Assembly: GCF_024198235.1 (NCBI RefSeq)
Contig: NZ_JAKCFB010000003.1
Location: 310,001 to 374,000 of the forward strand
DNA: 64,000 nt
Origin: Myxococcus dinghuensis
Lineage (GTDB): Bacteria; Myxococcota; Myxococcia; Myxococcales; Myxococcaceae
Direction: 5' to 3'
Numbering within the stretch: the stretch's first letter is position 1; every line of letters begins with the position of its first letter. The notes under the pieces were generated by a model that searched no databases, had not been told where the DNA came from, and was given only the letters and a program-made list of their open reading frames with translations. Of this stretch, positions 34,572-43,852 are shown one piece after another. Both the position numbers and the translations under genes were made by a program.

Positions 34572-37118
34572 CTACGGACCGATGCGGCGAAGGATGAGGA
34601 TGGGGCCGTCGTCCAGGCGCCGGTCGCGCAGGTCGATCTCACAGTCGAGCATCCAGTCGCCGTGGCCCTCCGGGTCCATGATGCGCTGCTGGACCTCCCA
34701 CAGCCGCGGCCCGGACTCCTTGAGGAACGTGTTGGCGGGCCTGCGGGCCTGGGGCGTGAGCACCACCACCTTGTGCTCCTCGTGGTACGGCACCATGGCC
34801 TGCTCCAGCTTGGGCGCGGTCCACTCGCCCAGCGGGTTGTCCAGCAGCGCCAGCGCGTCCATGTAGCGCTTCTGCCCCAGGGCGCGCAGCAGCCGGTGCA
34901 GCTCCTCGCGCACGCGGGCCGCGAAGGCGCGCGGGTCCTCCGTGAGCTCCTTCGGCTTGAGCTCCACCACCGGCTTCGCCTCGACGACGGCGCCCGGGTT
35001 GCGCATGCGCTCCCACTCGTCGAGCAGGCTGGAGTCCACCTGCCGCAGCGTGGCGCGCAGGTGGTCGATGAAGTCCTCCACCTCCTCCGTGCGGAAGCGC
35101 TCCGGCACCGTCTGCGCCAGCGTCTTGTAGACGTCGCTCACGTAGCGCAGGAGCACGCCCTCGCTGCGCTGCAGGCCGTACTCACGCACGAAGTCGTGGA
35201 AGGACATGAAGCGCTCGAACATGTCCCGCACCACCGACTTGGGGCGGATGTTCTCCTCGCCCACCCAGGGGTGCTTCTGCGCGAACTTGTTGAACGTCCC
35301 GTAGATGAAGTCGCGGTTGGGCTTGGGCCACTCCAGCTTCTCCAGCTCCTCCATCCGGTCGTCGTACTCCATGCCCTGCGCCTTCAACTCCTGGATCTTC
35401 TCCCCCTTGAGCTGGCTGAGCTGCGCGTACAGCACCACCTCCGGGTTCTCCAGGATGGACTCCACCAGCGTCACCACGTCCAGCGCATAGGTGTCCGTCG
35501 TGGGGTCCAGCAGCTCCAGCGTCTCCAGCAGGTACAGCGACAGGGTGTGGTTGAGGCTGAAGTCGTGCTGGAGCTCCTGCGAGACCTTCACCGAGGCCCC
35601 GGCGCTCCCCTCGCCCCGCACCACCTCCACGATGCCCGCCGCGCGCAGTGTGCGGAAGTCGCGGGCGGCCTCCTTCAGGTGGCGGCGCTTGAGGAAGTCC
35701 GAGTCGTGGCAGCGCTGCACCAGCTCCACCAGCCGGCGGTAGCCCCCCGTGCCCCGGACGTGGTCGCTCTGCAGCAGGTTGAGGATCATCCCGTGCGACA
35801 CCGCGAAGCGCGACTCGAGCGGCTCGGGCATGCCCGTCTGGAGCCGCTCGAAGGTGCTGCGGTCGTACTGGACGAAGTTCTTCTGCGGCGGCTTGGCCTT
35901 GGGTGCCTTCTTCTTGCCGGCGGCCTCCTTCGCCGCCTGCTTGATGTTCTCGACGACGTACTCGGGCGCCTGGGCGACGACGCTGCCCTCGTTGTCGAAG
36001 CCCTTGCGGCCCGCGCGGCCGGCGATCTGCTGGAAGTCGCGCACGCTCAGCGTGGCCAGCTTCTCGCCGTTGAACTTGAACAACTGGGTGAAGAGCACGG
36101 TGCGGATGGGGATGTTGACGCCCACGCCCAGCGTGTCCGTGCCGCTGATGACCTTGAGGTGGCCGCCCTGCGCCAGCTTCTCCACCAGCAGGCGGTACTT
36201 GGGCAGCAGGCCGGCGTGGTGCATGCCGATGCCGTGGCGCAGGTAGCGCTGGAAGTCCTTGCCGTACGGCGTGTCGAAGGGCGCGTCCATCAGCGCGACG
36301 CGGATGGCCTCCTTCTCCTCCTTGGTGGAGAAGTCCACGCTCATGAGGTTCTGCGCCTGCTCCGCGGCGGCGCGCTGCGTGAAGTTGACCAGGTAGATGG
36401 GGTACTTCTTGCGCGCGACCAGGTCCTCGATGGTCTCGTGGAGCGCGCTCTCCCGGTAGTCGAAGTCCAGCGGCACCGGGCGCTGCGCGCTGCGCACCGT
36501 GGCGACCTCGCGGCCGGTGAGCTTCTGGAGGCTCTCCTCGATGATGTGGGTGGGGCCGAGCGTGGCCGACATCAGCAGGAACGTCGTCCGCGGCAGCGCG
36601 ATGAGCGGCAGCTGCCAGGCCACGCCGCGATCCCGGTCGGAGTAGTAGTGGAACTCGTCCATGACGACGTAGTCCACCCGGGCGCCCGCGTCGCGCAGGG
36701 CGAGGTTGGAGAGGATCTCCGCGGTGCAGCAGATGATGGGCGCGTCGCGGTTGATGCTGGCGTCGCCGGTGAGCATGCCCACGTTCTCCGCGCCGAAGGC
36801 GTCACACAGCGCGAAGAACTTCTCGTTGACCAGCGCCTTGATGGGGCACGTGTAGAAGGAGACCTTGCCCTCGGCCATGGCCTTGAAGTGCAGCGCCAGG
36901 GCCACCATGGACTTGCCGGAGCCCGTGGGCGTCTTCAGGAACAGGTGCTTGCCCCCGAGCAACTCCAGGATGGCCTCCTCCTGCGCGGGATAGAGGCTCA
37001 GCCCGTTGGCCGCGACGTAGCCGACGAAGCGGTCGAGGATGCCGTCCGCGTCGAGGGGCGGCTCTCCTTTCTTGGGGAGCAGGGCGGCGAGTGGTGCCTG
37101 GGACTCGGTGGGTGCCAT
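34572..37118 (-). CDS. Ski2-like DEAD/DEAH-box RNA helicase (DUF3516)
   Basis: 848 aa from ATG 37118; an in-frame extension to 37238 is less likely. Superfamily 2 motifs are visible: Walker A TPTGSGKS (motif I), VVMDEFHYYSD (II; DEFH instead of DEAH), LMSATLG (III), and QIAGRAGRKG (VI). The C-terminal half is the DUF3516 module found in high-GC bacteria. Probably unwinds structured RNA in turnover or ribosome processing. It is divergent from the copper radical oxidase gene. Confidence 0.9.
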   Translation of the reverse strand: MAPTESQAPLAALLPKKGEPPLDADGILDRFVGYVAANGLSLYPAQEEAILELLGGKHLFLKTPTGSGKSMVALALHFKAMAEGKVSFYTCPIKALVNEKFFALCDAFGAENVGMLTGDASINRDAPIICCTAEILSNLALRDAGARVDYVVMDEFHYYSDRDRGVAWQLPLIALPRTTFLLMSATLGPTHIIEESLQKLTGREVATVRSAQRPVPLDFDYRESALHETIEDLVARKKYPIYLVNFTQRAAAEQAQNLMSVDFSTKEEKEAIRVALMDAPFDTPYGKDFQRYLRHGIGMHHAGLLPKYRLLVEKLAQGGHLKVISGTDTLGVGVNIPIRTVLFTQLFKFNGEKLATLSVRDFQQIAGRAGRKGFDNEGSVVAQAPEYVVENIKQAAKEAAGKKKAPKAKPPQKNFVQYDRSTFERLQTGMPEPLESRFAVSHGMILNLLQSDHVRGTGGYRRLVELVQRCHDSDFLKRRHLKEAARDFRTLRAAGIVEVVRGEGSAGASVKVSQELQHDFSLNHTLSLYLLETLELLDPTTDTYALDVVTLVESILENPEVVLYAQLSQLKGEKIQELKAQGMEYDDRMEELEKLEWPKPNRDFIYGTFNKFAQKHPWVGEENIRPKSVVRDMFERFMSFHDFVREYGLQRSEGVLLRYVSDVYKTLAQTVPERFRTEEVEDFIDHLRATLRQVDSSLLDEWERMRNPGAVVEAKPVVELKPKELTEDPRAFAARVREELHRLLRALGQKRYMDALALLDNPLGEWTAPKLEQAMVPYHEEHKVVVLTPQARRPANTFLKESGPRLWEVQQRIMDPEGHGDWMLDCEIDLRDRRLDDGPILILRRIGP

Positions 37119-37286
37119 CACCGGCCGGACTCTAGAGCACCCACCCGCTCCCGTCCGCTGTGAAATCCGGCCCCGCCCCCCGCGCCAAGGTCCAATCCTC
37201 GGCGTTGCCACTGCCCGCTCGAACGATGGCGAGCGCATGCCCCGTGCCTACCCTTGGCCCTTCCTTCGACCCCCAAGGAGGCAAAC

Positions 37287-40001
37287 GTGGAGCAGCGCAC
37301 GTTGCGTCTGGCTTTCCTCGTTGTCTGGGCATTCGCCGTCCCCGCCCGGGCGCAGTCCACCGACCCGGCCGTCTCCGGGAAGTGGTCCGCGGTGCAGAAC
37401 TGGCCCCATCCCGCCGTGCACACGCACCTGCTGCCCACCGGCAAGGTGATGTGGTTCTCCGAGTTCGCCGACGGGGACAAGCCCCACCTGTGGGACCCGG
37501 ACACCGACGAGCTCAAGGCGCTCCCCCCCGCCGGCTACAACATCTTCTGCGCGGGACACGCCTTCCTCGCGGACGGGCGGCTGCTGGTGGCCGGAGGCCA
37601 CATCGCGGACGACTCCGGCCTGCCCTACGCCAGCCTCTACGACCCCTTCAAGAACACCTGGACGCGGCTGCCCAACATGAACGCGGGCCGCTGGTACCCC
37701 ACCGTCACCACGCTGCCCAGCGGCGACCTGCTGGTGATTGGCGGCGCCAAGGAGGACCGGTCCAAGAACCTGATTCCGCAGATCTGGCAGCCGTCGAAGA
37801 ACAGCTGGCGCACGCTGACCGGGGCGAGCCTGGAGCTCATGTACTACCCGTGGATGTTCACCACGCCCTCGGGACAGAACCTGATGGCCGGCTACTGGAA
37901 GCCCGCGCGCTTCCTCGACGTCGCCGGGGCAGGTTCGTGGAGCACCGGCCCGCGGACCAACTACGCGAGCAGCCGCAACGCGGGCAGCGCGGCGATGTAC
38001 GACGAAGGCAAGGTCATCCTCACCGGCGGCGACAATCCCCCCACCAACAACGTGGAGGTCATCGACCTGAACGCCGCCAAGCCCGTGTGGCGGACGGTGG
38101 CGCCCATGCGCTACGTGCGGCGCCAGCAGAACAGCACGCTGCTGCCCGACGGGACGGTGCTCGTCACCGGCGGCCACAGCGGCCCGGGGACCGACAACCC
38201 GAAGTACCCCCGCTACGAGACGGAGCTGTGGGACCCGGTGACGGAGAAGTGGACGGAGCTGGCTCGCGCGTCCGCGTACCGCGGCTACCACTCCACCACC
38301 CTGCTGCTGCCGGACGCGCGGGTGCTGTCGGCGGGCGGGCGCGGCGTGAGGACGATGCAGGTCTTCTCCCCGCCCTACCTCTTCAAGGGCGCCCGGCCCA
38401 CCATCACCGCCGCGCCCACCGCCGTCGACTATGGCGACAGCTTCCGCGTCACCACGCCGGACGCGGCCGCCATCACCAAGGTGGCGTGGATCCGGCTGGG
38501 CTCCGTCACCCACGCCTTCGACGAGAACCAGCGCTTCATGCGCCTGCGCTTCACCGCGTCCAACGGAGGGTTGACCCTCACCGCGCCCGCGAACCCCAAC
38601 CTCGCGCCGCCGGGCCACTACATGCTGTTCCTGCTCAACGCGCGGGGCGTGCCCTCCGTGGCGAAGATCCTCCGCATCGGCGCCTCCGCGATGACGCCGC
38701 CCCCCACGCAGCCACCGCCGCAGCCCGGCTTCACCGCCGTCGCCTTCGGCTCCGAGTGGCGCTACGACGACCGCAACGTCGACCCCGGCGCCGACTGGAC
38801 GTCCCCCACCTTCGACGACTCCACCTGGAAGAAGGGGCCGGCGCAGCTGGGCTTCGGCGAGGACGACGAGCGCACGAAGCTCCTGATGACCACGCCGCGG
38901 CAACCGTCGGTGTACTTCCGCCGCGAGTTCGAGCTCCACGGCATGGTGGAGACGGCCCAGCTCCAGGTGATTCACGACGACGGGGTGGCGGTGTTCCTCA
39001 ACGGCGCGCAGGTGTTCTCCAAGCTGGTGCCCGACCTGGCCCACGCCGCCTATGCCCAGGGCGCCAGCGCCGACAACACCCTCAGCACCACGAGCATCCC
39101 AGGCTCCCGCTTCAAGATGGGCAAGAACTCCCTGGCCGTCGTGGTGAAGCAGGCCAACGCCACCTCCTCCGACCTCTCCTTCGACCTGGAGCTCAAGGTG
39201 ACGACGGACGGCATGCAGCACGACGCCCTCTTCTTCGAGGCGCCCGTGGGCGGCGAGGTCATGCGCCCCGGCAGCGTGCAGATGCTCCAGTGGATGACCC
39301 ACGGCGCGGGGGTGCAGGCGGTGGAGGTGCAGTTCTCCCCGGATGACGGCGCGACCTGGAAGACGGTCGAGGCCACCGTGGCGAACACGGGGTTCTACGA
39401 GTGGACGGTCCCCAACACCCTCACCACGCGGGCGCGGCTGCGCGTCCGGGACGCCGCCCGGCCGGACGTCGCGGACGTCACCGACACCGCCTTCACCATC
39501 TCCACCAGCCCGCGCTTCCAGGCCGTCGCCTTCGGTGAATACTGGAAGTTCGACGACCGCGGCGTGGACCCGGGGCCGGGCTGGACCCAGCTCGGCTTCG
39601 ACGACAAGGAATGGAGGTCGGGCCCGGGCAAGCTCGGCTATGGCGACGGCGACGAGCACACCGTCCTCAACAAGCTGTCCCCCAGCCAACCCAGCGTCTA
39701 CTTCCGCAAGAAGCTCACGCTGCACGAGCCCATCCGCTCCGCCAACCTCCGCGTGCTGCACGACGACGGCGTGGCCATCTGGGTCAATGGCAAGCCCGTC
39801 TACTCGCGCTTCACCGACAATGGCCTCGCCCACGGCGCCTACGCGAGCAACGTCCTCAAGGACCCCGTCACCAGCACCGCCACCCTCGACGGCGCCCCCT
39901 TCGTCGTCGGCGAGAACCTCATCGCGGTGATGGTGAAGCAGGGGAACGCCGCCTCCAGCGACGTGTCCTTCGACCTCGAACTGAATCTCGAGACGAAGTA
40001 G
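37287..40001 (+). CDS. Secreted copper radical oxidase (galactose/glyoxal oxidase-like)
   Basis: 904 aa from GTG 37287 with AAGGAGG before it; signal peptide cut after ARA. The kelch propeller retains the radical-site residues: Cys88 in FCAGHAFL (thioether partner), Tyr137 in GRWYPTVTTL, Tyr334-His335 in RGYHSTTLLLPD, and His444 in PPGHYMLFLLN. Aldehydes or alcohols oxidised to peroxide is the expected chemistry. Two homologous ~155-aa jelly-roll domains follow (WRYDDRNVDPGADW and WKFDDRGVDPGPGW), with an Ig-like segment between, likely binding carbohydrate. This long C-terminal extension is unusual. Confidence 0.9.
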   Translation: MEQRTLRLAFLVVWAFAVPARAQSTDPAVSGKWSAVQNWPHPAVHTHLLPTGKVMWFSEFADGDKPHLWDPDTDELKALPPAGYNIFCAGHAFLADGRLLVAGGHIADDSGLPYASLYDPFKNTWTRLPNMNAGRWYPTVTTLPSGDLLVIGGAKEDRSKNLIPQIWQPSKNSWRTLTGASLELMYYPWMFTTPSGQNLMAGYWKPARFLDVAGAGSWSTGPRTNYASSRNAGSAAMYDEGKVILTGGDNPPTNNVEVIDLNAAKPVWRTVAPMRYVRRQQNSTLLPDGTVLVTGGHSGPGTDNPKYPRYETELWDPVTEKWTELARASAYRGYHSTTLLLPDARVLSAGGRGVRTMQVFSPPYLFKGARPTITAAPTAVDYGDSFRVTTPDAAAITKVAWIRLGSVTHAFDENQRFMRLRFTASNGGLTLTAPANPNLAPPGHYMLFLLNARGVPSVAKILRIGASAMTPPPTQPPPQPGFTAVAFGSEWRYDDRNVDPGADWTSPTFDDSTWKKGPAQLGFGEDDERTKLLMTTPRQPSVYFRREFELHGMVETAQLQVIHDDGVAVFLNGAQVFSKLVPDLAHAAYAQGASADNTLSTTSIPGSRFKMGKNSLAVVVKQANATSSDLSFDLELKVTTDGMQHDALFFEAPVGGEVMRPGSVQMLQWMTHGAGVQAVEVQFSPDDGATWKTVEATVANTGFYEWTVPNTLTTRARLRVRDAARPDVADVTDTAFTISTSPRFQAVAFGEYWKFDDRGVDPGPGWTQLGFDDKEWRSGPGKLGYGDGDEHTVLNKLSPSQPSVYFRKKLTLHEPIRSANLRVLHDDGVAIWVNGKPVYSRFTDNGLAHGAYASNVLKDPVTSTATLDGAPFVVGENLIAVMVKQGNAASSDVSFDLELNLETK

Positions 40002-40115
40002 CGCGCCTCACCCCGCACGCCGCTCCAACCACCCTTTGGGGCAGGGAGGTTGATGTAGGCCTGCCCCGTTACAACCATGGCTCCTGCGGTGGATGGTCCA
40101 ATGAAGGGGGCAGTC

Positions 40116-41645
40116 ATGGAGAAGGATTGGGCGGGAAGAGCACTCTTGCGGCTTGCGTGCGTGGCACTCACCTGGGGCGGCCTCGTCGCCTGTGGCTCGG
40201 AGACAGCCGAAGAGCCCCAGGCGGAGCCGTGGGAGCGCGAGGCCTTGGGGACACGTTCCGGGCGACTGGCGCCGGCGTTCACCACGGACCTGTTCTACGA
40301 ACACTGCCCCGAGTTGGAGGACGCGACGGGGACCACGCTGTACGTGGCGAGCTCGGGCCCCCGGAACCGCACGCGGCCCCTGGGGAGCAACGAGAACCCC
40401 TACCGCACCATCACCGAGGCGGTGAAGGTCGCGCAGCCCGGCAACACCATCCTCGTGCGCCCGGGGAACTACCCCGAGCAGGTCGCCATCACCCCCGAGA
40501 AGGGCGCCCGTCCCGGCACGCCGTCCGCGCCCATCGTCCTGCGCGGGGTGCCGACCTCCACCCGGCCTCGCATCCTCCCCACCGCCGCCAACGTGGGCAG
40601 CCTGGTGATGGTGAGCCAACCGAACTGGATCCTCCAGCACCTCGAGGTGGACATCCAGGCCCGCCCCTCCTTCGGCGTCCTCTTCGAGACACGAACCACC
40701 TGCTCGCAGCTCCACGACGCCGTCATCCACGGCGGTCGGGCCGGCGGCGGTGTCGTCATCAGCTACGCGGAGTTCGTGCTCGTCAACGACACGGAGATCT
40801 ACGACTTCAGCAAGACCAACACGGACTCGCACGGCATCGCGGTGCGGGGCGTGTCCCGCGGCATCTTCATCACGGAGAACAACATCCACGACGTCTCCGG
40901 GGACTGCGTGCAGTGCCAGTCCGACGGCGGCCGGCCCTCCACGCTGCTCATCGAACGCAACCGGCTGCATGCCGCGGGCGAGAACGGCGTCGACATCAAG
41001 GCGTGCGAAGACGTCCTCGTCCACCTCAACGCCATCTACGACTTCCCCAACGTCGCGGCCTATCCGTGGCAGGCCACCACGTCCGCGGGCGAGGCGGTCC
41101 TCGTCCACGAGAACGCCACCCAGGTGCAGATCATCTCCAATGAGATCGCCAACGCCGGCCGGGGCGTGTCCATCGGCGGGAACAACGACATCGACATCCC
41201 CGTCAATGTGCAGATCGAGGACAACTACATCCACGACATCTTCGACTACGCGCAGCGCAGCAACGGGCAGGGCATCCGCATCGTGAAGGCGGAGGGCGCG
41301 CACATCATCGGCAATACGATTGCGCGGACCCACGACGCGGGCTTGCGGCTGGCGGCGGACGAGCCCAACACCGTCTCCGGGATGCGCGTCTACGACAATG
41401 TCCTGCGCGACATGCGGCTGTTCGTGCGGCTGGGCGCCAACAACCGCCGCCCGGGCGTGGGCATGGACCGCAACCGCTACGAGGGCGCCACCGGGAACTT
41501 CACCCTCACCAACCAGCTCTGGGAGGGTGACTACAACACCTGGCGCACCCTGCTGGCCCCCTCGGCCCTGGACCAGTCCTCCACCCGGAGCTTCACGCCC
41601 ACCCGCAGCGGAACTCCCCGGGGCGTGCCGACGATGACGCGCTAG
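40116..41645 (+). CDS. Right-handed parallel beta-helix lipoprotein
   Basis: 509 aa from ATG 40116 (AAGGGGG upstream), lipobox LVACG. After a linker, PLGSNENPYRTITEAVKVAQPG marks the start of a parallel beta-helix of the pectate-lyase fold. Repeated coils with N/D-rich turns follow (HGIAVRGVSRGIFITENNIHDV, LIERNRLHAAGENGVDI, QIEDNYIHDIFDYAQ). No obvious pectate-lyase catalytic Arg/Asp set can be assigned, so it may bind or cut a polysaccharide. It is anchored to the outer membrane or exposed. Confidence 0.85.
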   Translation: MEKDWAGRALLRLACVALTWGGLVACGSETAEEPQAEPWEREALGTRSGRLAPAFTTDLFYEHCPELEDATGTTLYVASSGPRNRTRPLGSNENPYRTITEAVKVAQPGNTILVRPGNYPEQVAITPEKGARPGTPSAPIVLRGVPTSTRPRILPTAANVGSLVMVSQPNWILQHLEVDIQARPSFGVLFETRTTCSQLHDAVIHGGRAGGGVVISYAEFVLVNDTEIYDFSKTNTDSHGIAVRGVSRGIFITENNIHDVSGDCVQCQSDGGRPSTLLIERNRLHAAGENGVDIKACEDVLVHLNAIYDFPNVAAYPWQATTSAGEAVLVHENATQVQIISNEIANAGRGVSIGGNNDIDIPVNVQIEDNYIHDIFDYAQRSNGQGIRIVKAEGAHIIGNTIARTHDAGLRLAADEPNTVSGMRVYDNVLRDMRLFVRLGANNRRPGVGMDRNRYEGATGNFTLTNQLWEGDYNTWRTLLAPSALDQSSTRSFTPTRSGTPRGVPTMTR

Positions 41646-41797
41646 CAGGCGACCCGCCCTGCTGCCGGGTGCCCGTCCCCCGGCCTTCGTGGCTCGCCGC
41701 GCGCCGGCGGGCCGCAGGCGCTGCGGGCCGCGCCTCCACCCACGCAAACCCTGCAGCCACCACCGCCCCATCCCCAGGGAATCCGCTGGGTTGCCCA

Positions 41798-41813
41798 TGG
41801 CAGGGGCGATGCA
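41798..41813 (+). promoter_or_regulatory. Sigma-54-type promoter upstream of hpf
   Basis: TGGCAGGGGCGATGCA: TGGCA at -24, TGCA at -12, GG and GC separated by exactly ten bases. Predicted start near 41824, about 45 nt before the hpf ATG. A good match (mismatches only at one -24 base and one -12 base). Confidence 0.6.
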
Positions 41814-41868
41814 TTCCCTCGGGTCGAACACCCCAGCCTCCGACGCGGGGGCAAGACCCGAGGCGACG

Positions 41869-42207
41869 ATGAAGCGCGCACTGCAAATCACCTATCGGCG
41901 CATGGCGACGAGCGAGGCCCTGAACGAGCACATCCGAGACCACGCGGAGAAGCTCGAGCAGTTCTTCGACGGCATCGTGGGCTGCCACGTGGTGGTGGAC
42001 GAGCCTCACCGGCACAAGCAGCACGGCAAGCAGTTCCGGGTGCGGGTGGACCTGCACGTCCCCGGAAAGGACATCACGGCGGACGGGGAGCCGGGAGACG
42101 CGACGAGCCACGAGGACCCCTACCTCGCGGTGACGGACGCCTTCGAGGCCGCGCGGCGTCAGCTCCAGCACTACGCGGACGGGTTGCACGCGCATCATCG
42201 TCCGTGA
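41869..42207 (+). CDS. hpf: Ribosome hibernation promoting factor, short form
   Basis: 112 aa. The HPF/RaiA core is present: LQITYRRMATSEALNEHIRDHAEKL, VVVDEPHRHKQHGKQF, VRVDLHVPGKDI, AVTDAFEAARRQL. It is of the short form without the C-terminal dimerisation domain, so it should promote 100S dimers only with RMF or act in 70S inactivation like YfiA. The family is still called sigma-54 modulation protein; here the gene itself has a sigma-54-type promoter. Single gene, followed by a hairpin. Confidence 0.85.
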   Translation: MKRALQITYRRMATSEALNEHIRDHAEKLEQFFDGIVGCHVVVDEPHRHKQHGKQFRVRVDLHVPGKDITADGEPGDATSHEDPYLAVTDAFEAARRQLQHYADGLHAHHRP

Positions 42208-42246
42208 AGGCACGCGGTCCTTCACCAGGGCCCGCGGATGTCCCGA

Positions 42247-42274
42247 CCGGGCAGCGGCGGTCGACGCTGCCCGG
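42247..42274 (+). terminator. Hairpin after hpf
   Basis: CCGGGCAGCG and CGCTGCCCGG (10 bp, perfect) around 8 nt, 40 bp after the hpf stop. No T tract. Confidence 0.5.
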
Positions 42275-42317
42275 TGCCTCCCGGCGGTCGTGACAAGCCG
42301 GGGTGAAGCAACGAGAC

Positions 42318-42343
42318 TCCCTCGGGCATCAGGCCCCGAGGGA
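42318..42343 (+). promoter_or_regulatory. Hairpin sequestering the ribosome binding site of the ankyrin gene
   Basis: TCCCTCGGG (42318-42326) pairs with CCCGAGGGA (42335-42343) over 9 bp. The 3' arm contains the GAGGGA that is the only ribosome binding site candidate, 7 bp before ATG 42351. If it forms in the mRNA it would restrict translation. Confidence 0.45.
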
Positions 42344-42350
42344 CTCACGC

Positions 42351-43793
42351 ATGACGGTGCGGCAAGACAACGAAGCGACACTGGCCCTGCGCTCCATCTG
42401 CAGCAGCAAGGCGCGCTGGCACGCGGAACTCGACGCGGAGGCCGTCCGGCGCTGGGTGTCCCAGGGCGCGGACGTGAGCGCCCCCGGCGAGCACGGCATG
42501 ACGGCCCTCCACCTCGCCGTCCGCCCGCCCTCCTCGAAGAGTGAGCCCCTGCCGAGCCTGGAGGTCGCCCAGGCGCTGGTCGACGCCGGCGCCGACGTGA
42601 ACGCCCGCGACGTCCACCAACGGACACCCTTGCTGTGCGCCTCCACGGTCGAGGACGAGGGGCCAGGCGAAGCCCGGGCGATGGAGCTCATCCGCCTGCT
42701 GCGCGCCGCCGGCGCGACGGCCCCCTCCGACGTGAAGGACGCGCGCGGGGGCGCGTTCACTCCGGCCTCCGCGCGCCTCCTGAAGGAGGTCCTCGAGGCG
42801 GGCGCGGTCGTGGATGCCCGGGATGCCCAGGGACGGACGCCCCTGCACCGCGTCGCGAACCTCGGTCACGACGCCCAGGTCCGGCTCCTGCTGGAGCGAG
42901 GCGCGGACGTCAACGCCATCGACGGGCTCGGCCGGACGCCGCTCGGGGTGGCCTTGCGGGAAATGGGCAAGCCCTGGGTCGCGCACAATCAGCGCACGCC
43001 GGGCTTCAACCGGGCGATCCAGGCGCTGGAGGGCGCGGGCGGCAAGCCGAGCGTCCCCTTCCCCTGGAGCGAGGACCCCTTCGCGCCCTTCCCCATCGAC
43101 GCCGCGGCCGTTCGCGCCGAGCTCGGCGCCGCGACGCTGTCCTTCTCCCACGCGTTCGACTCCGCCCAGGAGATCGCCACCGGCCTGCATGGCTACGGAG
43201 ACCCGTCGAGTTCGTTGGACATGCTCCGGCGGGTGGCCAGCGCGCTGGGCGTGGCGCCACGCACGGTGCGATTGAAGGGCGCACAGGACCTGAGGGCCCC
43301 GTTCTTCCATCACGGCGACCTGGAGGTGGACGGAGACCTCGACCTCCTCGCCCCATTCGCGGTGACGGGCTCCGTCACCGTGCGCGGCGTGGTGAAGGAC
43401 TGGGCGAACGGCTCGCTCGTCGTCATCCTGGGAGACCTGCGCTGCCACGGCCTCTTCACGGACTGCGAGTTCACCGTCGGGGGGGACATCCACGCGCGGG
43501 ACGTCGTGCTCGGCTACTACAACGACCACATCCTCGCCGCGGAGCGCATCCGGGCCCGGGTCGTCATCGAGGACGACCACTGCGTCCTCGCCACCGTCGA
43601 GGCAGACCACCACTTCGACCTGGACACGTACCAGTGCGGCGAGGACGTCGCGGAGCGGCTCGAGCAGCTCTTCACCCCGGAGTGCTTCCGGGAGCAGGAA
43701 CCGGCCGGGGATGGCGAGGAGGCGGAGCCGGCGCGGCTCGACAACCACGCCCTCTTCCATCGCATCCGCAAGGGCCTGCCCATCTTCCGGTGA
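42351..43793 (+). CDS. Ankyrin-repeat protein with C-terminal beta-strand repeat domain
   Basis: 480 aa. N-terminal ankyrin repeats (GMTALHLAVRPP, AGADVNARD, QRTPLLCAST, AQGRTPLHRVANLGHDAQV, RGADVNAIDGLGRTPLG). The second half (about 300-450) is a run of short strands with D/G-G turns (LEVDGDLDLLAPFAV, LGDLRCHGLFTDCEF, FTVGGDIHARDVVLGYYND), like a bactofilin-type beta-helix. This two-part composition suggests a scaffold or cytoplasmic binding protein. No signal peptide. The ribosome binding site may be locked in a hairpin. Confidence 0.75.
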   Translation: MTVRQDNEATLALRSICSSKARWHAELDAEAVRRWVSQGADVSAPGEHGMTALHLAVRPPSSKSEPLPSLEVAQALVDAGADVNARDVHQRTPLLCASTVEDEGPGEARAMELIRLLRAAGATAPSDVKDARGGAFTPASARLLKEVLEAGAVVDARDAQGRTPLHRVANLGHDAQVRLLLERGADVNAIDGLGRTPLGVALREMGKPWVAHNQRTPGFNRAIQALEGAGGKPSVPFPWSEDPFAPFPIDAAAVRAELGAATLSFSHAFDSAQEIATGLHGYGDPSSSLDMLRRVASALGVAPRTVRLKGAQDLRAPFFHHGDLEVDGDLDLLAPFAVTGSVTVRGVVKDWANGSLVVILGDLRCHGLFTDCEFTVGGDIHARDVVLGYYNDHILAAERIRARVVIEDDHCVLATVEADHHFDLDTYQCGEDVAERLEQLFTPECFREQEPAGDGEEAEPARLDNHALFHRIRKGLPIFR

Positions 43794-43805
43794 CGGCCCG
43801 GCCCT

Positions 43806-43831
43806 CCCCGCCCGACGCGCGCCGGGCGGGG
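43806..43831. terminator. Hairpin between the convergent ankyrin and lipoprotein genes
   Basis: CCCCGCCCG and CGGGCGGGG (9 bp, perfect) around an 8-nt loop in the 59-bp gap. Probably a bidirectional terminator. Confidence 0.5.
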
Positions 43832-43852
43832 GGAAGCGGACGCGGGTGAGGC

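Noticed and set aside
34662..37163. A long plus-strand open frame opposite the DUF3516 helicase
   Set aside because: Same shadow effect; the helicase motifs are on the minus strand.
37201..37214. GG-N10-GC before the copper radical oxidase gene
   Set aside because: Neither half matches well beyond GG and GC, and such pairs occur often by chance at this GC content.
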